Source: an uncultured Chitinophagaceae bacterium (lineage in GTDB: Bacteria; Bacteroidota; Bacteroidia; Chitinophagales; Chitinophagaceae). From it: 19,892 nt of DNA. A program made the position numbers and the translations under genes. The notes below the pieces were generated by a model. That model made no database searches, was not told the origin of the DNA, and saw nothing but the letters and a program-made list of their open reading frames with translations. Shown in pieces: positions 7,643 through 17,900 of this stretch (position 1 is the first letter of the stretch; each line of letters begins with the position of its first letter). Location: contig CAMPGT010000039.1 in the NCBI GenBank assembly GCA_946885665.1, forward strand, positions 1-19,892, given 5' to 3'.

Positions 7643-8323
7643 TTACAACGATTTGTACTTATCATACACTTCTTTCAGCGAACGTCCATTGAGCAACTCC
7701 TTACGCGAGAGGTTTTCATTGTTGACCTTCTCTTTTGCGAGTTCAAACACCTCCTGTTCCAACCCCCTGGGAATAACCACTATTCCATCGAAGTCTGCAA
7801 ATATAAGGTCGCCATAGTTGACGAGAACATTGCCGCAGGTTACAGGCGTATCATAGCCAACAACCAGACCGCGCCCTTTCGAATCGAGAGGCCTGATACC
7901 CGCATAAAAAACAGGAAAACCCATTTCAATGATCCGCACACAATCCCTCACCTGGCTGTCGCACACACAACCGGCAACACCTTTTCTCTTTGCTATGGTC
8001 GACATCAGCTCTCCCCAGGGAGCGTTCGTGCCATTGTGATCTGTTGAATGAACAACAACATCCCCGTGTTTCAAAGAATCCATCGCTTCAATTTCAAGGC
8101 CGTACGGATTATCCTCAATAATCGTTGTGGTTTCTATCCAGTCGAATGTTCTTGCCCTTCCAATAAATCCACAATTTTTCATGTCGGGGATCAAGGGCCG
8201 GAGCCGCTGGTGCATGGCCTGGTTGCGGTAACCCATGTCGTCGAGTATGTCACAAACTGCTGCCACATAAAGATGCTGGTTGAAAAACTCAAATAATTCT
8301 GCGTCGTTTTGATACGGTATCAT
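7643..8323 (-). CDS. RraA family protein, probable hydroxy-oxo-acid aldolase
   Basis: This 226-residue cytosolic protein belongs to the RraA / 4-hydroxy-4-methyl-2-oxoglutarate aldolase family (often mislabelled dimethylmenaquinone methyltransferase). Core motifs are WGELMSTIAKRKGVAG at about 103-118, then D122-SQV-R126-D127, which matches the D-x3-R-D site holding the divalent metal and the pyruvate moiety in characterised aldolases. GDLIFADFDGIVVIP at 171-185 is the usual second signature. Since the aldolase residues are kept, catalysis is more likely than the RNase E-inhibitor role of E. coli RraA. It sits between the exported PUL enzymes and the SDR gene with gaps of 24 and 15 bases. The inferred job is cleavage of a 4-hydroxy-2-oxo sugar acid to pyruvate and an aldehyde; the substrate is unknown. 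Confidence 0.9.
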   Translation of the reverse strand: MIPYQNDAELFEFFNQHLYVAAVCDILDDMGYRNQAMHQRLRPLIPDMKNCGFIGRARTFDWIETTTIIEDNPYGLEIEAMDSLKHGDVVVHSTDHNGTNAPWGELMSTIAKRKGVAGCVCDSQVRDCVRIIEMGFPVFYAGIRPLDSKGRGLVVGYDTPVTCGNVLVNYGDLIFADFDGIVVIPRGLEQEVFELAKEKVNNENLSRKELLNGRSLKEVYDKYKSL

Positions 8324-8347
8324 TCACTTTTTTTTAAGGCAACCGGT

Positions 8348-10213
8348 TTATTGTAAATAGCTTACCTGGAATTCATGGTCGGACCCGGCCTGCACGGTAA
8401 CCATTGCGTATTCTCTGCCCTTCATGGCTTTCACGCGAATCGGCCGGTTAATATTTTTACTGGAAATTGATTTTATTTTGTTGCCATTGAACGAACCAGG
8501 CACCATGAATGTAATACCATGAGAATGTGCGACAGAAGAATGAATCGTAAATTTCAATTCATTATTTTCCCACCTGATATCGGTGAACGTCGCTTCATCC
8601 TTTGCCTTTAAAAATTCGAGCAATTTCACCTCCGTCCAAACGGGTACTTGTTTGCTGTTCGCATAGTCCAGCATTTTCATAAGGGGCACTTTCGAGAAAA
8701 AGTATTCATTGTTATGCGCCTTCACACTAATAAAAGAATATACATCATTTTCCAGACTTCTGTCCATTAATCCTTTGAAGGCATTGAAATAGCCATCAGG
8801 GTCCTTGTTCTCCATATATTGCTGGTCGTACACATTATTCAACTGCTGGTACACGTTAACGATGTTGCCCGCTGCATCCGCAAATTTCATGGCTAACCCG
8901 CTTCCGGTGTAATTGCCTTGTTTCGTTCCCATAGCCCCGAGAAAATGTCCCCCATTCGATCCATTATCATAATGTGCATAGTTGCAATCCAATCCGATAT
9001 TGTGCTGCTCTTCTATTTTCGCCAACGCGGCAAAGTCTTGTTTTGCATCCGGCTGTTTTCCTACCCATACAAACCAGTGATTGGTGTTGGTATGGATTTC
9101 GGGGATACCGTACTTTATTTTGAGCTGCTGCTTAATATCACCGATAATGCTGTCCATGGTGTTCCAGTCGGGAGCCGTTGCCTGCTTCGTATCGTCGGGG
9201 TGCGCGGCTATCTCAAAACCCTTGCTTATCCATCTGTCCACCCATTCTTTCGAAACCAATGCGGTTTCTTTTATGTAGAGCGTCATTTTTGCGCCTTTCG
9301 CGTCCACGTCTTCAAACTGCGGCGTAAACTCTTCCTCCTTCGAATCTTCACCATCATTATTAAGCGTTACCAGGCATTGAAGCGAGTCGGGGAAATACCA
9401 GAAGCGTGGCAACGGGCCCACATCCGCATACGAATCTTCTATACACCTGCTCAGCAAATGCATGTGCTCATCGGCCTGGTTGATCGTATTCTTTGCTGTA
9501 TCCACCCATCCGCCTGTAAACAGGTCCATTGCCCTTATGCCGGTGATGCCGTCCATCTCCTTGCCCGCATCATCCCTGTTGCCCTGCCGGGTCAGCACAA
9601 TGCTCTCCGGCAGGTTGTATAAAAAAGCAAAGGCGCGGCCCTCTCCCCTCTCATTCCTTACCACGGCCGGAAAACCGGTTTTGGTATTGGCGTCTTTGTA
9701 CAATGAAGCAACAGTGGCAGCCGTTTCGACGGCATACCGGTCGGCTGTTCCATGAAACTGCAGGGTTTCCGTGGATAAACCCTCGCATAGGCCCGGCACG
9801 GCCCCTATAGAAATATAGCCCTCGTCGAGCGTGCCTGTAGGTTCTGCAAGCCCAAACAGGGGAGCAAGCTTTTTATCCGGGCGAAAGGCAATAAGACAAC
9901 CGCCTTTTTCAACATAATTTTCCAGCAATTGCCGCTGCGGATCGGTAACCGCCGGCTGTGCCAGTATCACCACGTTGAATTGTTGCAGGAAAGTCTCATC
10001 AACGTTAGCGCCCCCAATAGAATCGACTTCATATTCATTGAACCCTTCGGCCAGTAAAATCTGCCCGGTGTACGTGCCGAAATGTTCGTTGGTTGCCAAA
10101 AGGAGAATGGGCGAATGGCCATCCCCTTCCTTGAGGTCTGCGCAACCTGTTGTTGCAATCACCTGCACCATCAAAAGAAGCGCAGTAACGGCAATTTTTA
10201 CAATGTTATTCAT
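8348..10213 (-). CDS. Lipoprotein with GATase-like and polysaccharide-deacetylase-like domains
   Basis: This 621-residue exported lipoprotein has the lipobox TTGC with Cys24. Residues about 34-200 resemble a class-I glutamine-amidotransferase/ThuA-type flavodoxin fold (HSPILLLAT, then FNVVILAQPAVT and YVEKGGCLIAF), with no clear Cys-His-Glu catalytic triad. Residues about 275-500 look like a NodB-type deacetylase barrel: LVTLNNDGED at 281-290 takes the place of the usual TFDDG, and AAHPDD at 336-341 and HTNTNHW at 374-380 supply His residues suited to a metal site. The last 100 residues are a small beta domain. It may deacetylate or otherwise process the PUL glycan at the cell surface or in the periplasm. 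The first Asp of the normal DDG motif is Asn here, so activity is uncertain. It is inside the operon, 32 bases from the GH30-like gene. Confidence 0.8.
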   Translation of the reverse strand: MNNIVKIAVTALLLMVQVIATTGCADLKEGDGHSPILLLATNEHFGTYTGQILLAEGFNEYEVDSIGGANVDETFLQQFNVVILAQPAVTDPQRQLLENYVEKGGCLIAFRPDKKLAPLFGLAEPTGTLDEGYISIGAVPGLCEGLSTETLQFHGTADRYAVETAATVASLYKDANTKTGFPAVVRNERGEGRAFAFLYNLPESIVLTRQGNRDDAGKEMDGITGIRAMDLFTGGWVDTAKNTINQADEHMHLLSRCIEDSYADVGPLPRFWYFPDSLQCLVTLNNDGEDSKEEEFTPQFEDVDAKGAKMTLYIKETALVSKEWVDRWISKGFEIAAHPDDTKQATAPDWNTMDSIIGDIKQQLKIKYGIPEIHTNTNHWFVWVGKQPDAKQDFAALAKIEEQHNIGLDCNYAHYDNGSNGGHFLGAMGTKQGNYTGSGLAMKFADAAGNIVNVYQQLNNVYDQQYMENKDPDGYFNAFKGLMDRSLENDVYSFISVKAHNNEYFFSKVPLMKMLDYANSKQVPVWTEVKLLEFLKAKDEATFTDIRWENNELKFTIHSSVAHSHGITFMVPGSFNGNKIKSISSKNINRPIRVKAMKGREYAMVTVQAGSDHEFQVSYLQ

Positions 10214-10245
10214 TCGTTTTTATTTTCCGACGTGATAAGCTCACA

Positions 10246-11634
10246 TTAATAACTGGTTAATGCAAACACGGAATTCGCGGGTATGGTGGCTTTCAGTTTC
10301 CCGCCTCGCGTCTTTACGTCAGCGTCCGTTTCAAAATTTACCGATTCGTTGGTATGTGACATCCTGAATCCCTTTATCTTCTGTAAATTTTTTAACGACG
10401 CATTCAAATGAACAGGCGTGTTATTCAGGTTAACGCCCAGTATATTCACGCGCTTCAGCGAATCCTGCACGGCAATCACGAAAAAATCATCTATGGAAGG
10501 CGTGGTTCCGATCCTCACCGATCCGGGCAAAAGATACCTGGATACCTGCGAGATGGTGTAAAAGTGTTTCCTCGGCGTATACGTCCTGGAATCTTTATTA
10601 AACTTCAACACACCCCAGTAGCTGAACGGACTGGGGGCGTGGTGCTCATAGTAGCTGTCGTAGCCCTCCCACACCATGCAGGAAGACGCGCCATTTTCAA
10701 TCAGGTCGATAAGGTGCCTCACCGATTTCCGGGCATAGTTGTAATCGTAGGTGCCGATCTTTCCGTCATCGCAGCCATTGCACCACTCATTCCACTCGGT
10801 GATCCAGTAATTCATTTCGGGATAGGGTGATTTGTTTATCGTGGAATCTACCGGCGCATAAGAGCCGGCATACGAATGCAGCCCGATGTATGCCAGGTTA
10901 TTCATAATAGTTGTATCCTTCATCATCTCCGGCATATAATTGTTGATGCCATCGTTCATACCTGCCACATCGGGACCAACATACCTGACATCGCCAAGTC
11001 CCACCTGTTGCATTCTCTTGATGAATTTTGAAAAAATTGACGCATACTGCAAGGGCTTTACCGTAGGCCCCTCCTTTCGGATGTCGGGTTCATTCATGTG
11101 CGATATCAATGAAATGCGGAGGTTTTTCTTTTTAATGCCATAATAAAAGAAGGAAACGATCATCTCGATGTATTCGTCTTCAAACTCCGGCTTCACCACT
11201 TCTTCTCCCATCCATTTGGGCACCACGCCCATAAAGTTGATCATCAGTTTATCGGTGATACCGCGCTTGTTGAGATAGGCGACCATGTCCCACACTTTTT
11301 GAAACTTGGGGGTTTCATACAACTTGTCGTAGTACGCCCAGTTAAAATGAAAAGGATCGTCGTCGTCGTTCTCCTCTTCCCATTTCTCCACGGTTTCGGC
11401 AAGCACTCTCCACACGGCGGCATTCATGGAGTCGTGCAGCAGTTCTATTGCCTCTTGCAGTTCCGTGCCGTTCCAACTGCGCGTGTTTACGTTTACGCCA
11501 ATGCCATCAATCGGCTGAAACTTTTGCGACCCGTCGATCCGGAGATCAAATTGCGTTGTGTCTTTCCGCGCCTGTGCACACACCTGTAAAGAGAACATTG
11601 CGCAGCACAGTAAAACACCCGGTATTTTAAACAT
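10246..11634 (-). CDS. GH30-like glycoside hydrolase (clan GH-A)
   Basis: This 462-residue exported enzyme has a signal peptide MFKIPGVLLCCAMFSLQVC with cleavage after CAQ likely. I start at the ATG at 11634 rather than the in-frame TTG 6 bases upstream, since the signal peptide is complete from there. The mature protein opens with FQPIDGIGVNVNTRSWNG, like the opening of GH30 enzymes. HMNEPD at 179-184 carries the acid/base Glu182, and ITEWNEW at 278-284 carries the nucleophile Glu280, spaced as in clan GH-A. A terminal beta sandwich (about 370-462) fits the GH30 side domain. GH30 members hydrolyse beta-glucans, xylans, glucosylceramide or fucosides; GH39 or GH5 are alternatives. Its place in the PUL operon suggests it cleaves the imported or surface-bound glycan. 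Confidence 0.82.
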   Translation of the reverse strand: MFKIPGVLLCCAMFSLQVCAQARKDTTQFDLRIDGSQKFQPIDGIGVNVNTRSWNGTELQEAIELLHDSMNAAVWRVLAETVEKWEEENDDDDPFHFNWAYYDKLYETPKFQKVWDMVAYLNKRGITDKLMINFMGVVPKWMGEEVVKPEFEDEYIEMIVSFFYYGIKKKNLRISLISHMNEPDIRKEGPTVKPLQYASIFSKFIKRMQQVGLGDVRYVGPDVAGMNDGINNYMPEMMKDTTIMNNLAYIGLHSYAGSYAPVDSTINKSPYPEMNYWITEWNEWCNGCDDGKIGTYDYNYARKSVRHLIDLIENGASSCMVWEGYDSYYEHHAPSPFSYWGVLKFNKDSRTYTPRKHFYTISQVSRYLLPGSVRIGTTPSIDDFFVIAVQDSLKRVNILGVNLNNTPVHLNASLKNLQKIKGFRMSHTNESVNFETDADVKTRGGKLKATIPANSVFALTSY

Positions 11635-11657
11635 GAGCAAAACTTTAATTGGTTAAA

Positions 11658-13310
11658 TTATGAACCGCTGACAACGATTTTGCCATCGGTTTTCCTGAAA
11701 ATTTCGAGGGCGTATCCACCGCCAGGCAATTTCCTGGTTTGATAATAAGAACCATCCGCCGAAGATCTTTGGCGAAGTTTCTTTCCGTCAACCGTCACCG
11801 TAGAGGGTTTGAAATTGAGCCGGAAAGTTTCTATCCCGTTATTACCTGTGGCAGTATATTCAACCGACTTGCCGGAGTAAACCACGTTCGTCAAAACGTC
11901 TTTTGAATACAGAATATGATTCTCGCCCGGGGGCGCCCACTCGGGCACGGCAGCCAGCGCATGATAGAACATTCGTGGACATTCGCCATAACAGTCGGAC
12001 CACCAGTTGGAGATATTGTTGCTTAACGGACTTTCAAATGCCATGCCGTTGGAATCGCTGCAATACGTTACCCAATTAAGTGAGCGGTAGGCTTTTTCCT
12101 TGTATGCATTATCTCCGGAAATCGCATACCACCTTGCCGTTTCTGCGCCGTACCGGGCAGTTTGATAACCCATCTTGAATAAAAAATCGTCCTGTTCGCC
12201 TACGATGTTGGCACCCCATAGCGTTCCCGGCTCGCTGGAATCACCGCGATGAACAAAATATTTTTCCGTCCACGCTATTAATTTCGGAATATCTGCTTTC
12301 CAGTTGTCATTGAATTCAGGGTAATCGAGCATGAACAATTTCCAGTTGCTTGCGCTCAGGTTGCTTTTATAAGTATTGCTTCGCACGGGAACATCCGAAT
12401 GGCCGTCTGTCCAGTAACCGGTTTTCATGGGAAATTCAAGTACAAAATCTTTCACCTTTTTACACGCATCGCGGTAAGCTGCGACGTTGCCGATGCCGGC
12501 CCGGGCCAGTTGATCGAGCAACGTGTAACAGCCCGACCAGTTGGCGCCGTATTCGCAGGTGACCTTGCCGGTTTCCATATTCACAAGGTACGGCCACGGC
12601 GAATGTGTGGCGCTGCCCACTCTCACTTTCGAAGCGAGCACATTAGCCACGTTAAGGGCGGCGTTAAGATATTTTTTATTACCGGTGTACTGATACATGC
12701 GATAATACGTGAGTCCTATTTCGCCGGCATGGTCCACCTGTATCTCATGTAACGAAAACCTGTTTGCCGACGTAAATCCCCTGAACAGCGTGTCGCCCGC
12801 ATTGGTGGTGGTATAGGGAAAATTCGGCCATGAAAAATGAGCGGGGCTGATGCCATGCTCCATTTCATAGTCAACAAAATCCCTGATGATCGTCATTACA
12901 GAACTGTCGCCCGTGTATGCGTAATATAAGCGTGCGGATTCGAACCAGTTCGGGATTTTTTCTCCCACGTCGTTCATCCACATATCCGGCTCCAGTTCCC
13001 CGTTCTTTGGGCGATACGCACAGTAAAAATAATATTGGGGATACAGCGATCGCGGTTCTGGGCCCGGACTGTTAGGAACCATCGTTTTTATAAAATTCCA
13101 GCGCTGATGCAGGAACCGGTCGTAGGCCGTCGACTGGGGACTCATCCACGAAACGATTTTCGACTGCCCGTCGAGCACCACCGTATGTGTATTTCTCTGG
13201 AACCTTGCTTTTGCAGAATCCTCAACGGCTTTGGATACCTGCGTTGCCGGTTGTGAATACCCGGTTATAGCGATAATAAATGCAATAGTTACTATTGATG
13301 CCTTTCTCAA
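11658..13310 (-). CDS. Exported (alpha/alpha)6-barrel glycosidase/epimerase-like protein
   Basis: This 550-residue exported protein has a signal peptide ending in GYSQ (residues 1-20). The start is a TTG at 13310-13308: an in-frame TAA lies only 9 bases upstream and no ATG lies nearby, so no longer version exists. Residues about 110-440 are a long run of helical hairpins rich in Trp and Tyr, with DHAGEIGLTYYRMYQYTGNK at 193-212, of the kind seen in (alpha/alpha)6-barrel enzymes such as GH88/GH105, GH127, lyases and D-glucuronyl C5-epimerases. A short beta domain ends it (SKDVLTNVVYSGKSVEY onward). I cannot assign a family or catalytic residues. It lies between SusD and the GH30-like gene, 33 and 23 bases away, so it should act on the same glycan, perhaps on uronic acid residues. 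That would agree with the sugar-acid enzymes downstream, but it is inference. Confidence 0.75.
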   Translation of the reverse strand: MRKASIVTIAFIIAITGYSQPATQVSKAVEDSAKARFQRNTHTVVLDGQSKIVSWMSPQSTAYDRFLHQRWNFIKTMVPNSPGPEPRSLYPQYYFYCAYRPKNGELEPDMWMNDVGEKIPNWFESARLYYAYTGDSSVMTIIRDFVDYEMEHGISPAHFSWPNFPYTTTNAGDTLFRGFTSANRFSLHEIQVDHAGEIGLTYYRMYQYTGNKKYLNAALNVANVLASKVRVGSATHSPWPYLVNMETGKVTCEYGANWSGCYTLLDQLARAGIGNVAAYRDACKKVKDFVLEFPMKTGYWTDGHSDVPVRSNTYKSNLSASNWKLFMLDYPEFNDNWKADIPKLIAWTEKYFVHRGDSSEPGTLWGANIVGEQDDFLFKMGYQTARYGAETARWYAISGDNAYKEKAYRSLNWVTYCSDSNGMAFESPLSNNISNWWSDCYGECPRMFYHALAAVPEWAPPGENHILYSKDVLTNVVYSGKSVEYTATGNNGIETFRLNFKPSTVTVDGKKLRQRSSADGSYYQTRKLPGGGYALEIFRKTDGKIVVSGS

Positions 13311-13343
13311 ATCTTTTTATTTAAGTTAACCAAATTCCTGCTC

Positions 13344-14909
13344 TCAGTACCCGCTATTTTGTGTCAGATTTTTATTGATATCAATCTGCGACTGCGGTAT
13401 CGGCCACAGGTAATTCTTTGATTCGTCGAAAGATCTTTGCTCCGATAAAATCCTGTCGTCGTTAAGATCCAGTTCACCTGTATCTGGGTCTACAGTTCCC
13501 AGTCTCGACCCATACACCGGCCCGTCCATGACCTCTTCCGCAATTTTCCAACGCTGAACATCAAACCATCTTAAACCTTCGAGCGCCAGTTCCACCCGCC
13601 TTTCGCGACGCACCAGCTCCCGCAAATCGGGCTGGGAGGCATAGGCAACCCTGTCTACAACAGGCATCCCGGCACGCTCGCGCACCTGGTCCAATGCGTC
13701 GTACACACTGTTGTCGATTTCACCGTTCTCCACTTTTGCCTCCGCGTACATCAACAGCACTTCCGCATATCTTATCACCGGAATATTTAAGCCAGTGTTC
13801 CACATATCGGTAAAGTCGGACAGGTTAGACGTAAATTTCTTTCCCGCATAGCCGGTATAGTTATACGCTGCGTAATAATCATATGATGAAGGATTCAACG
13901 GATCAAAATAGGCGCCGTCATAAAGTGCCCCGGGAACCACAATGGTATACTGGAGGCGCGGATCGCGGTTTTGATACGGATCGTCCGGATTGTAACCCGA
14001 TGTGGGATCATCAATTGTTTTGCCATTGATCATTTCGAACTCGTCCACAAGCGACTGCGTAGGATTAACCGACCACCATCCGCCCGATGTTTGCGGCGGA
14101 AGGACGCCCACTCCCAGCGAATTGAAATTTTGTACAAACTGTACATCAAGAATAATTTCCGAATTGTTTTCATGCTGGATGCGAAACAGATCGGGGAAGC
14201 TGGAAAACAGCTCGTATTTGCCGATCACCTGGTTACACGAGGCAATGCATTCGGCAAACATGCCATTGTACAATTCCGTTCTTGCTTTAAGCGCCCATGC
14301 CGCGCCGCTGGTTATTCTTCCCACATCTTCTCCCGAATAGCTTTCGGGAAGGCTCTGCGGCAGATCAGCCAATTCGTCCAGTATAAATTTAACCACTTCA
14401 GCTTTCGGCGTTCTGCCAATCCCATTCGCCTCTTCGGGTGTTATGTTGGCAGTGAGTAATGGAACGTCGCCGTAGGCTTGTGTCATGATCACGTATTTGT
14501 ATGCTCTCAAAAACCTTGCTTCGGCCTTCATCCTGTTTTTGAGCTCGTCATCCATCGTTACTTTATCGATATTGGCCAGGAACCAGTTTACTTTTTGAAT
14601 GGTATTGAAGTTCCACCGGTTGATGCCGGTATTGGTGGGCGTCAGCAAAACCATGTTACCCATCATGGAATATCCCTCCCATGGATAAGGATTAAAGGCA
14701 TTGTCGGACGCACAATCGATGTAGTATATCCATTCGCCGCTTTCCCATCCGTTGTAACAGCCGTTGAGCGCGGCCTCTGCATCCTCCACAGACGTCCACA
14801 ACGATGTTTCGCTGTATTCGTCAAGCGGCTGAAGGTCGAGAAAGTCTTTCTTGCATGAGCTAAGCGCGAAGGCCAGCATGATGAATATGACAGGTGATAT
14901 CTTTTTCAT
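13344..14909 (-). CDS. SusD/RagB family glycan-binding lipoprotein
   Basis: This is a 521-residue outer-membrane surface lipoprotein; the signal peptide ends at LSSC, with Cys19 lipidated. The mature start CKKDFLDLQPLDEYSETSLW and the EDAEAALNGCYNG segment are standard SusD N-terminal features; the TPR-like helices follow. The C-terminal part has YAEVLLMYAEAKVENGEID and RERRVELALEGLRWFDVQRW, both diagnostic of the family, and it ends with LWPIPQSQIDINKNLTQNSGY. SusD proteins bind a glycan and act as the lid of the SusC barrel. The gene follows SusC after 24 bases and is the second gene of the operon. Binding specificity cannot be inferred from sequence. Confidence 0.97.
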   Translation of the reverse strand: MKKISPVIFIMLAFALSSCKKDFLDLQPLDEYSETSLWTSVEDAEAALNGCYNGWESGEWIYYIDCASDNAFNPYPWEGYSMMGNMVLLTPTNTGINRWNFNTIQKVNWFLANIDKVTMDDELKNRMKAEARFLRAYKYVIMTQAYGDVPLLTANITPEEANGIGRTPKAEVVKFILDELADLPQSLPESYSGEDVGRITSGAAWALKARTELYNGMFAECIASCNQVIGKYELFSSFPDLFRIQHENNSEIILDVQFVQNFNSLGVGVLPPQTSGGWWSVNPTQSLVDEFEMINGKTIDDPTSGYNPDDPYQNRDPRLQYTIVVPGALYDGAYFDPLNPSSYDYYAAYNYTGYAGKKFTSNLSDFTDMWNTGLNIPVIRYAEVLLMYAEAKVENGEIDNSVYDALDQVRERAGMPVVDRVAYASQPDLRELVRRERRVELALEGLRWFDVQRWKIAEEVMDGPVYGSRLGTVDPDTGELDLNDDRILSEQRSFDESKNYLWPIPQSQIDINKNLTQNSGY

Positions 14910-14933
14910 GTATTGTTCTTTTAGGATCGATGA

Positions 14934-17900
14934 TTAAAATGTAAGGTTGACACCCAGTGTATTCACTTTCACCTGCGGGTAAGTATAACCCGTTTCGCCT
15001 GCCGGAGCCTCAGGATCGACCCAGTCATAGAATTGCGTGACGGTGAATATATTTTGCCCGCTGTAAAATATCCTGGCTTTCTTCAATCCCATTTTCTCCA
15101 TTTTACGTGAAGAGAACGTGTAGCCAACCTGTACATTCTTTACGCGCATGTAACCTGCGTCGCGGATCCAGAAAGAGGAGGCATTGCTGGTGGGATTGTT
15201 CTGCGAATAAGCGTTCCAGAACCGCGGAAACTCGTCGGTGGGATTGTCGGGCGTCCAGCGTTCTTCGAATATAGAAGTCGGCTTACCGATTTTATCACCC
15301 GTCATACCCATGACTTCGCCGCGCAGAAACCCCTTTACGCCTGCTGCGCCCTGCAGAAAGACGGTGGCATCAAAACCTTTCCATCCCATCGAAACGTTGA
15401 GGCCGTAAGTCACTTTCGGAAAATAAGTGCCCAGGTACACACGGTCATCTCCGTTAATAACATTATCACCGTTCTGATCTTTGTACATAAGGTCACCGGG
15501 AGCGATCACACCTCCGCTTTGCTGCGCATGATTATCGATCTCGCGTTGCGTCTGGAAAATCCCCTCGGCTTCATAACCATAAAAAGAGTTGATCGGGTAA
15601 CCGACTTTCAGAAAGGTATAACCGTTAATGATTGGATCGGTGCCCTCGAGGTTAGTTACGGTGTTCGTGATAAATGAAGCATTACCGGAAATGTCGAAGG
15701 TGAACGCGGTTCCCCTGCCATGATACGCAAGCTCCAGCTCAAACCCTTTGTTCTCGATGTTACCGGCGTTTTGCACGGGAGGATTGAACCCATACACATT
15801 GCTTACAGGAATATCCATAAGCATGTTGCTGGTAGTGCGAATGAAATAGTCGGAGGTTAAGGTTATTTTACCGCCGAGGATCGCCGCATCGAACCCTATG
15901 TTCGTCGACTTTGTATCTTCCCACTGAATCATGGAATTTGCACCATTAACGGGCGCAACGCCGTTGGCAACGGCATTGCCAAATGAGTAATTCATGCCCG
16001 ATGCGATGGTCGCAATATAGGGATAATAGCTCCCGATATTCTGGTTGCCCAGCATACCCCAGGAAGCACGTAGCTTAAATTCTGATATAACATCCGTGAG
16101 CGCATCGAAGAACGGCTCTTCAGACAACCGCCATGCAGCCGAAAAGGAAGGATAAGTTCCCCATCGTTTTCCTTTTGCGAACCGCGACGAGCCATCATTC
16201 CTGATATTCGCTTCCAGTAAATACTTATCCCTGAACGAATAGTTGATCCTGCCGAAAAAGGATTGAAGTCCGACCTGGTACGATGAACCGTTTGTTTCCT
16301 GCCCGGTCACCGGACCGGCATCCAGCTCGCTAAGTGAATTATTCAGGAAACCGAAACGGTAGCCGCGCAAATAATTAAACTGCGTTTTTTCCTGCGAGTA
16401 TCCGCCCAGTACATTGAACTCATGCTCACCAAACTTTTTGGTGTATTGCAACAGCGCCTGCAGGGTAACTACCGACAGGTAATCGTTATTTTCGGTGAGG
16501 TTATTGGGACCCTGGTAAATCGTTGGCTCGCCTGTTCTCCAGTTATAGTACTGAATATCTTTGACAAATTCCTTCGACTGGTTAAGATCGAGATTGTAGC
16601 CCAGCAAAGGTTTGAAGTGAAGGCCGTCGATAATTTCAAGATCACCGTCAATAATACCTCTCAGCGTATGCGTCCTGTTCTTAAAATTTGAACCCGATTC
16701 GATCCACGCCAATGGATTGCCATCATCGTTGTAGCCATAATGTCCGGTCGAATATTTGTAAGGAACATTTCTTCCTATCCTGTTAATCTGCCAAAAAAAC
16801 TCGTCGAAACCTCTCCCTAACGGGTTTGCCGGCTCCTGGAAGTGTTGGAGGGAATACGCCAGGCTGGTATTGACGGCGAACCTGGAACCCAGTTTCGTGC
16901 TATTCTTAAATCTCGTGGTGTACCTGTCGAGGCCGGTATTTTTTACGATACCTTCCTGCTGATAATATCCAAACGATACGAGCGTTTGACTTTTTTCATT
17001 TCCGCCGCTTACATCCACGTAATGGCTTTGCTGCAGTCCCGAGCCCTGGTAGAACAAATCCAACCAATCTGTATTCGCATAATTGTCGGGATCAGAGCCG
17101 TTCTTAAACTTTTCGATTTCTTCGGCCGTGTAGCGCGGATTCTGACCTTCGTTGGCCAGGGCCTCATTAAAAAAAGTGGCCGCCTTCCACGATGGAAGAA
17201 AATCGGGCAGGTTGGTTGGCGACTGCTTACCAACGTAACCGTTGTAATGAATAATCGTCTCTCCTTTCTTTCCTTTCTTGGTAGTGATCAGAATCACACC
17301 ATTGGCCGCCCTCGATCCGTAAATGGAAGCCGATGCAGCGTCTTTGAGAACCGTGATGGTTTGTATATCATTCGGATTAACATCATTCATCGACGAAACA
17401 ACACCATCCACAATTATCATTGCATCACTGTTACCCAGCGTGCCGATGCCGCGAACGCGCACACTGGCCAGGTCCTTTCCCGGCTGCCCGCTGTTTTGCA
17501 CAATCGTTACGCCGGCCATTGTACCCTGCAGTGCGGTTGTTACATTGGTAACGGGCCTCGATTCAATTTCTTTTGCGGAGACCGTTGATACCGCACCGCT
17601 TAGATTTTCTTTTTTCTGCGTACCATAGGCCACCACCACCACTTCGCCTAAGATGTCGTCGGCAGAAGCGCTCAGGTCGATGCTCAGATCAAGATGATCG
17701 TCCAGGACAAAGCTTTTCGTTTCGTAACCGATGTATGAAAACGTCAGCGTTTGTCCCTTCGACGCCATGATATGAAATCTGCCCTGCTCATCTGTGGTCG
17801 TTCCTGTATTGGTGCCCGAAACATTCACCGAAACGTTTTCGAGCGGCACACCATTATCGGTTACTTTGCCTGTTATCGTGTTCTTTTCCTGCGCCGAAGC

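Noticed and set aside
8918..9622. 234-codon open frame on the plus strand
   Set aside because: It lies wholly inside the deacetylase-like lipoprotein gene on the other strand and resembles no family.
16842..17588. 248-codon open frame on the plus strand
   Set aside because: It is the antisense shadow of the SusC plug and barrel region, a common effect in GC-balanced genes.
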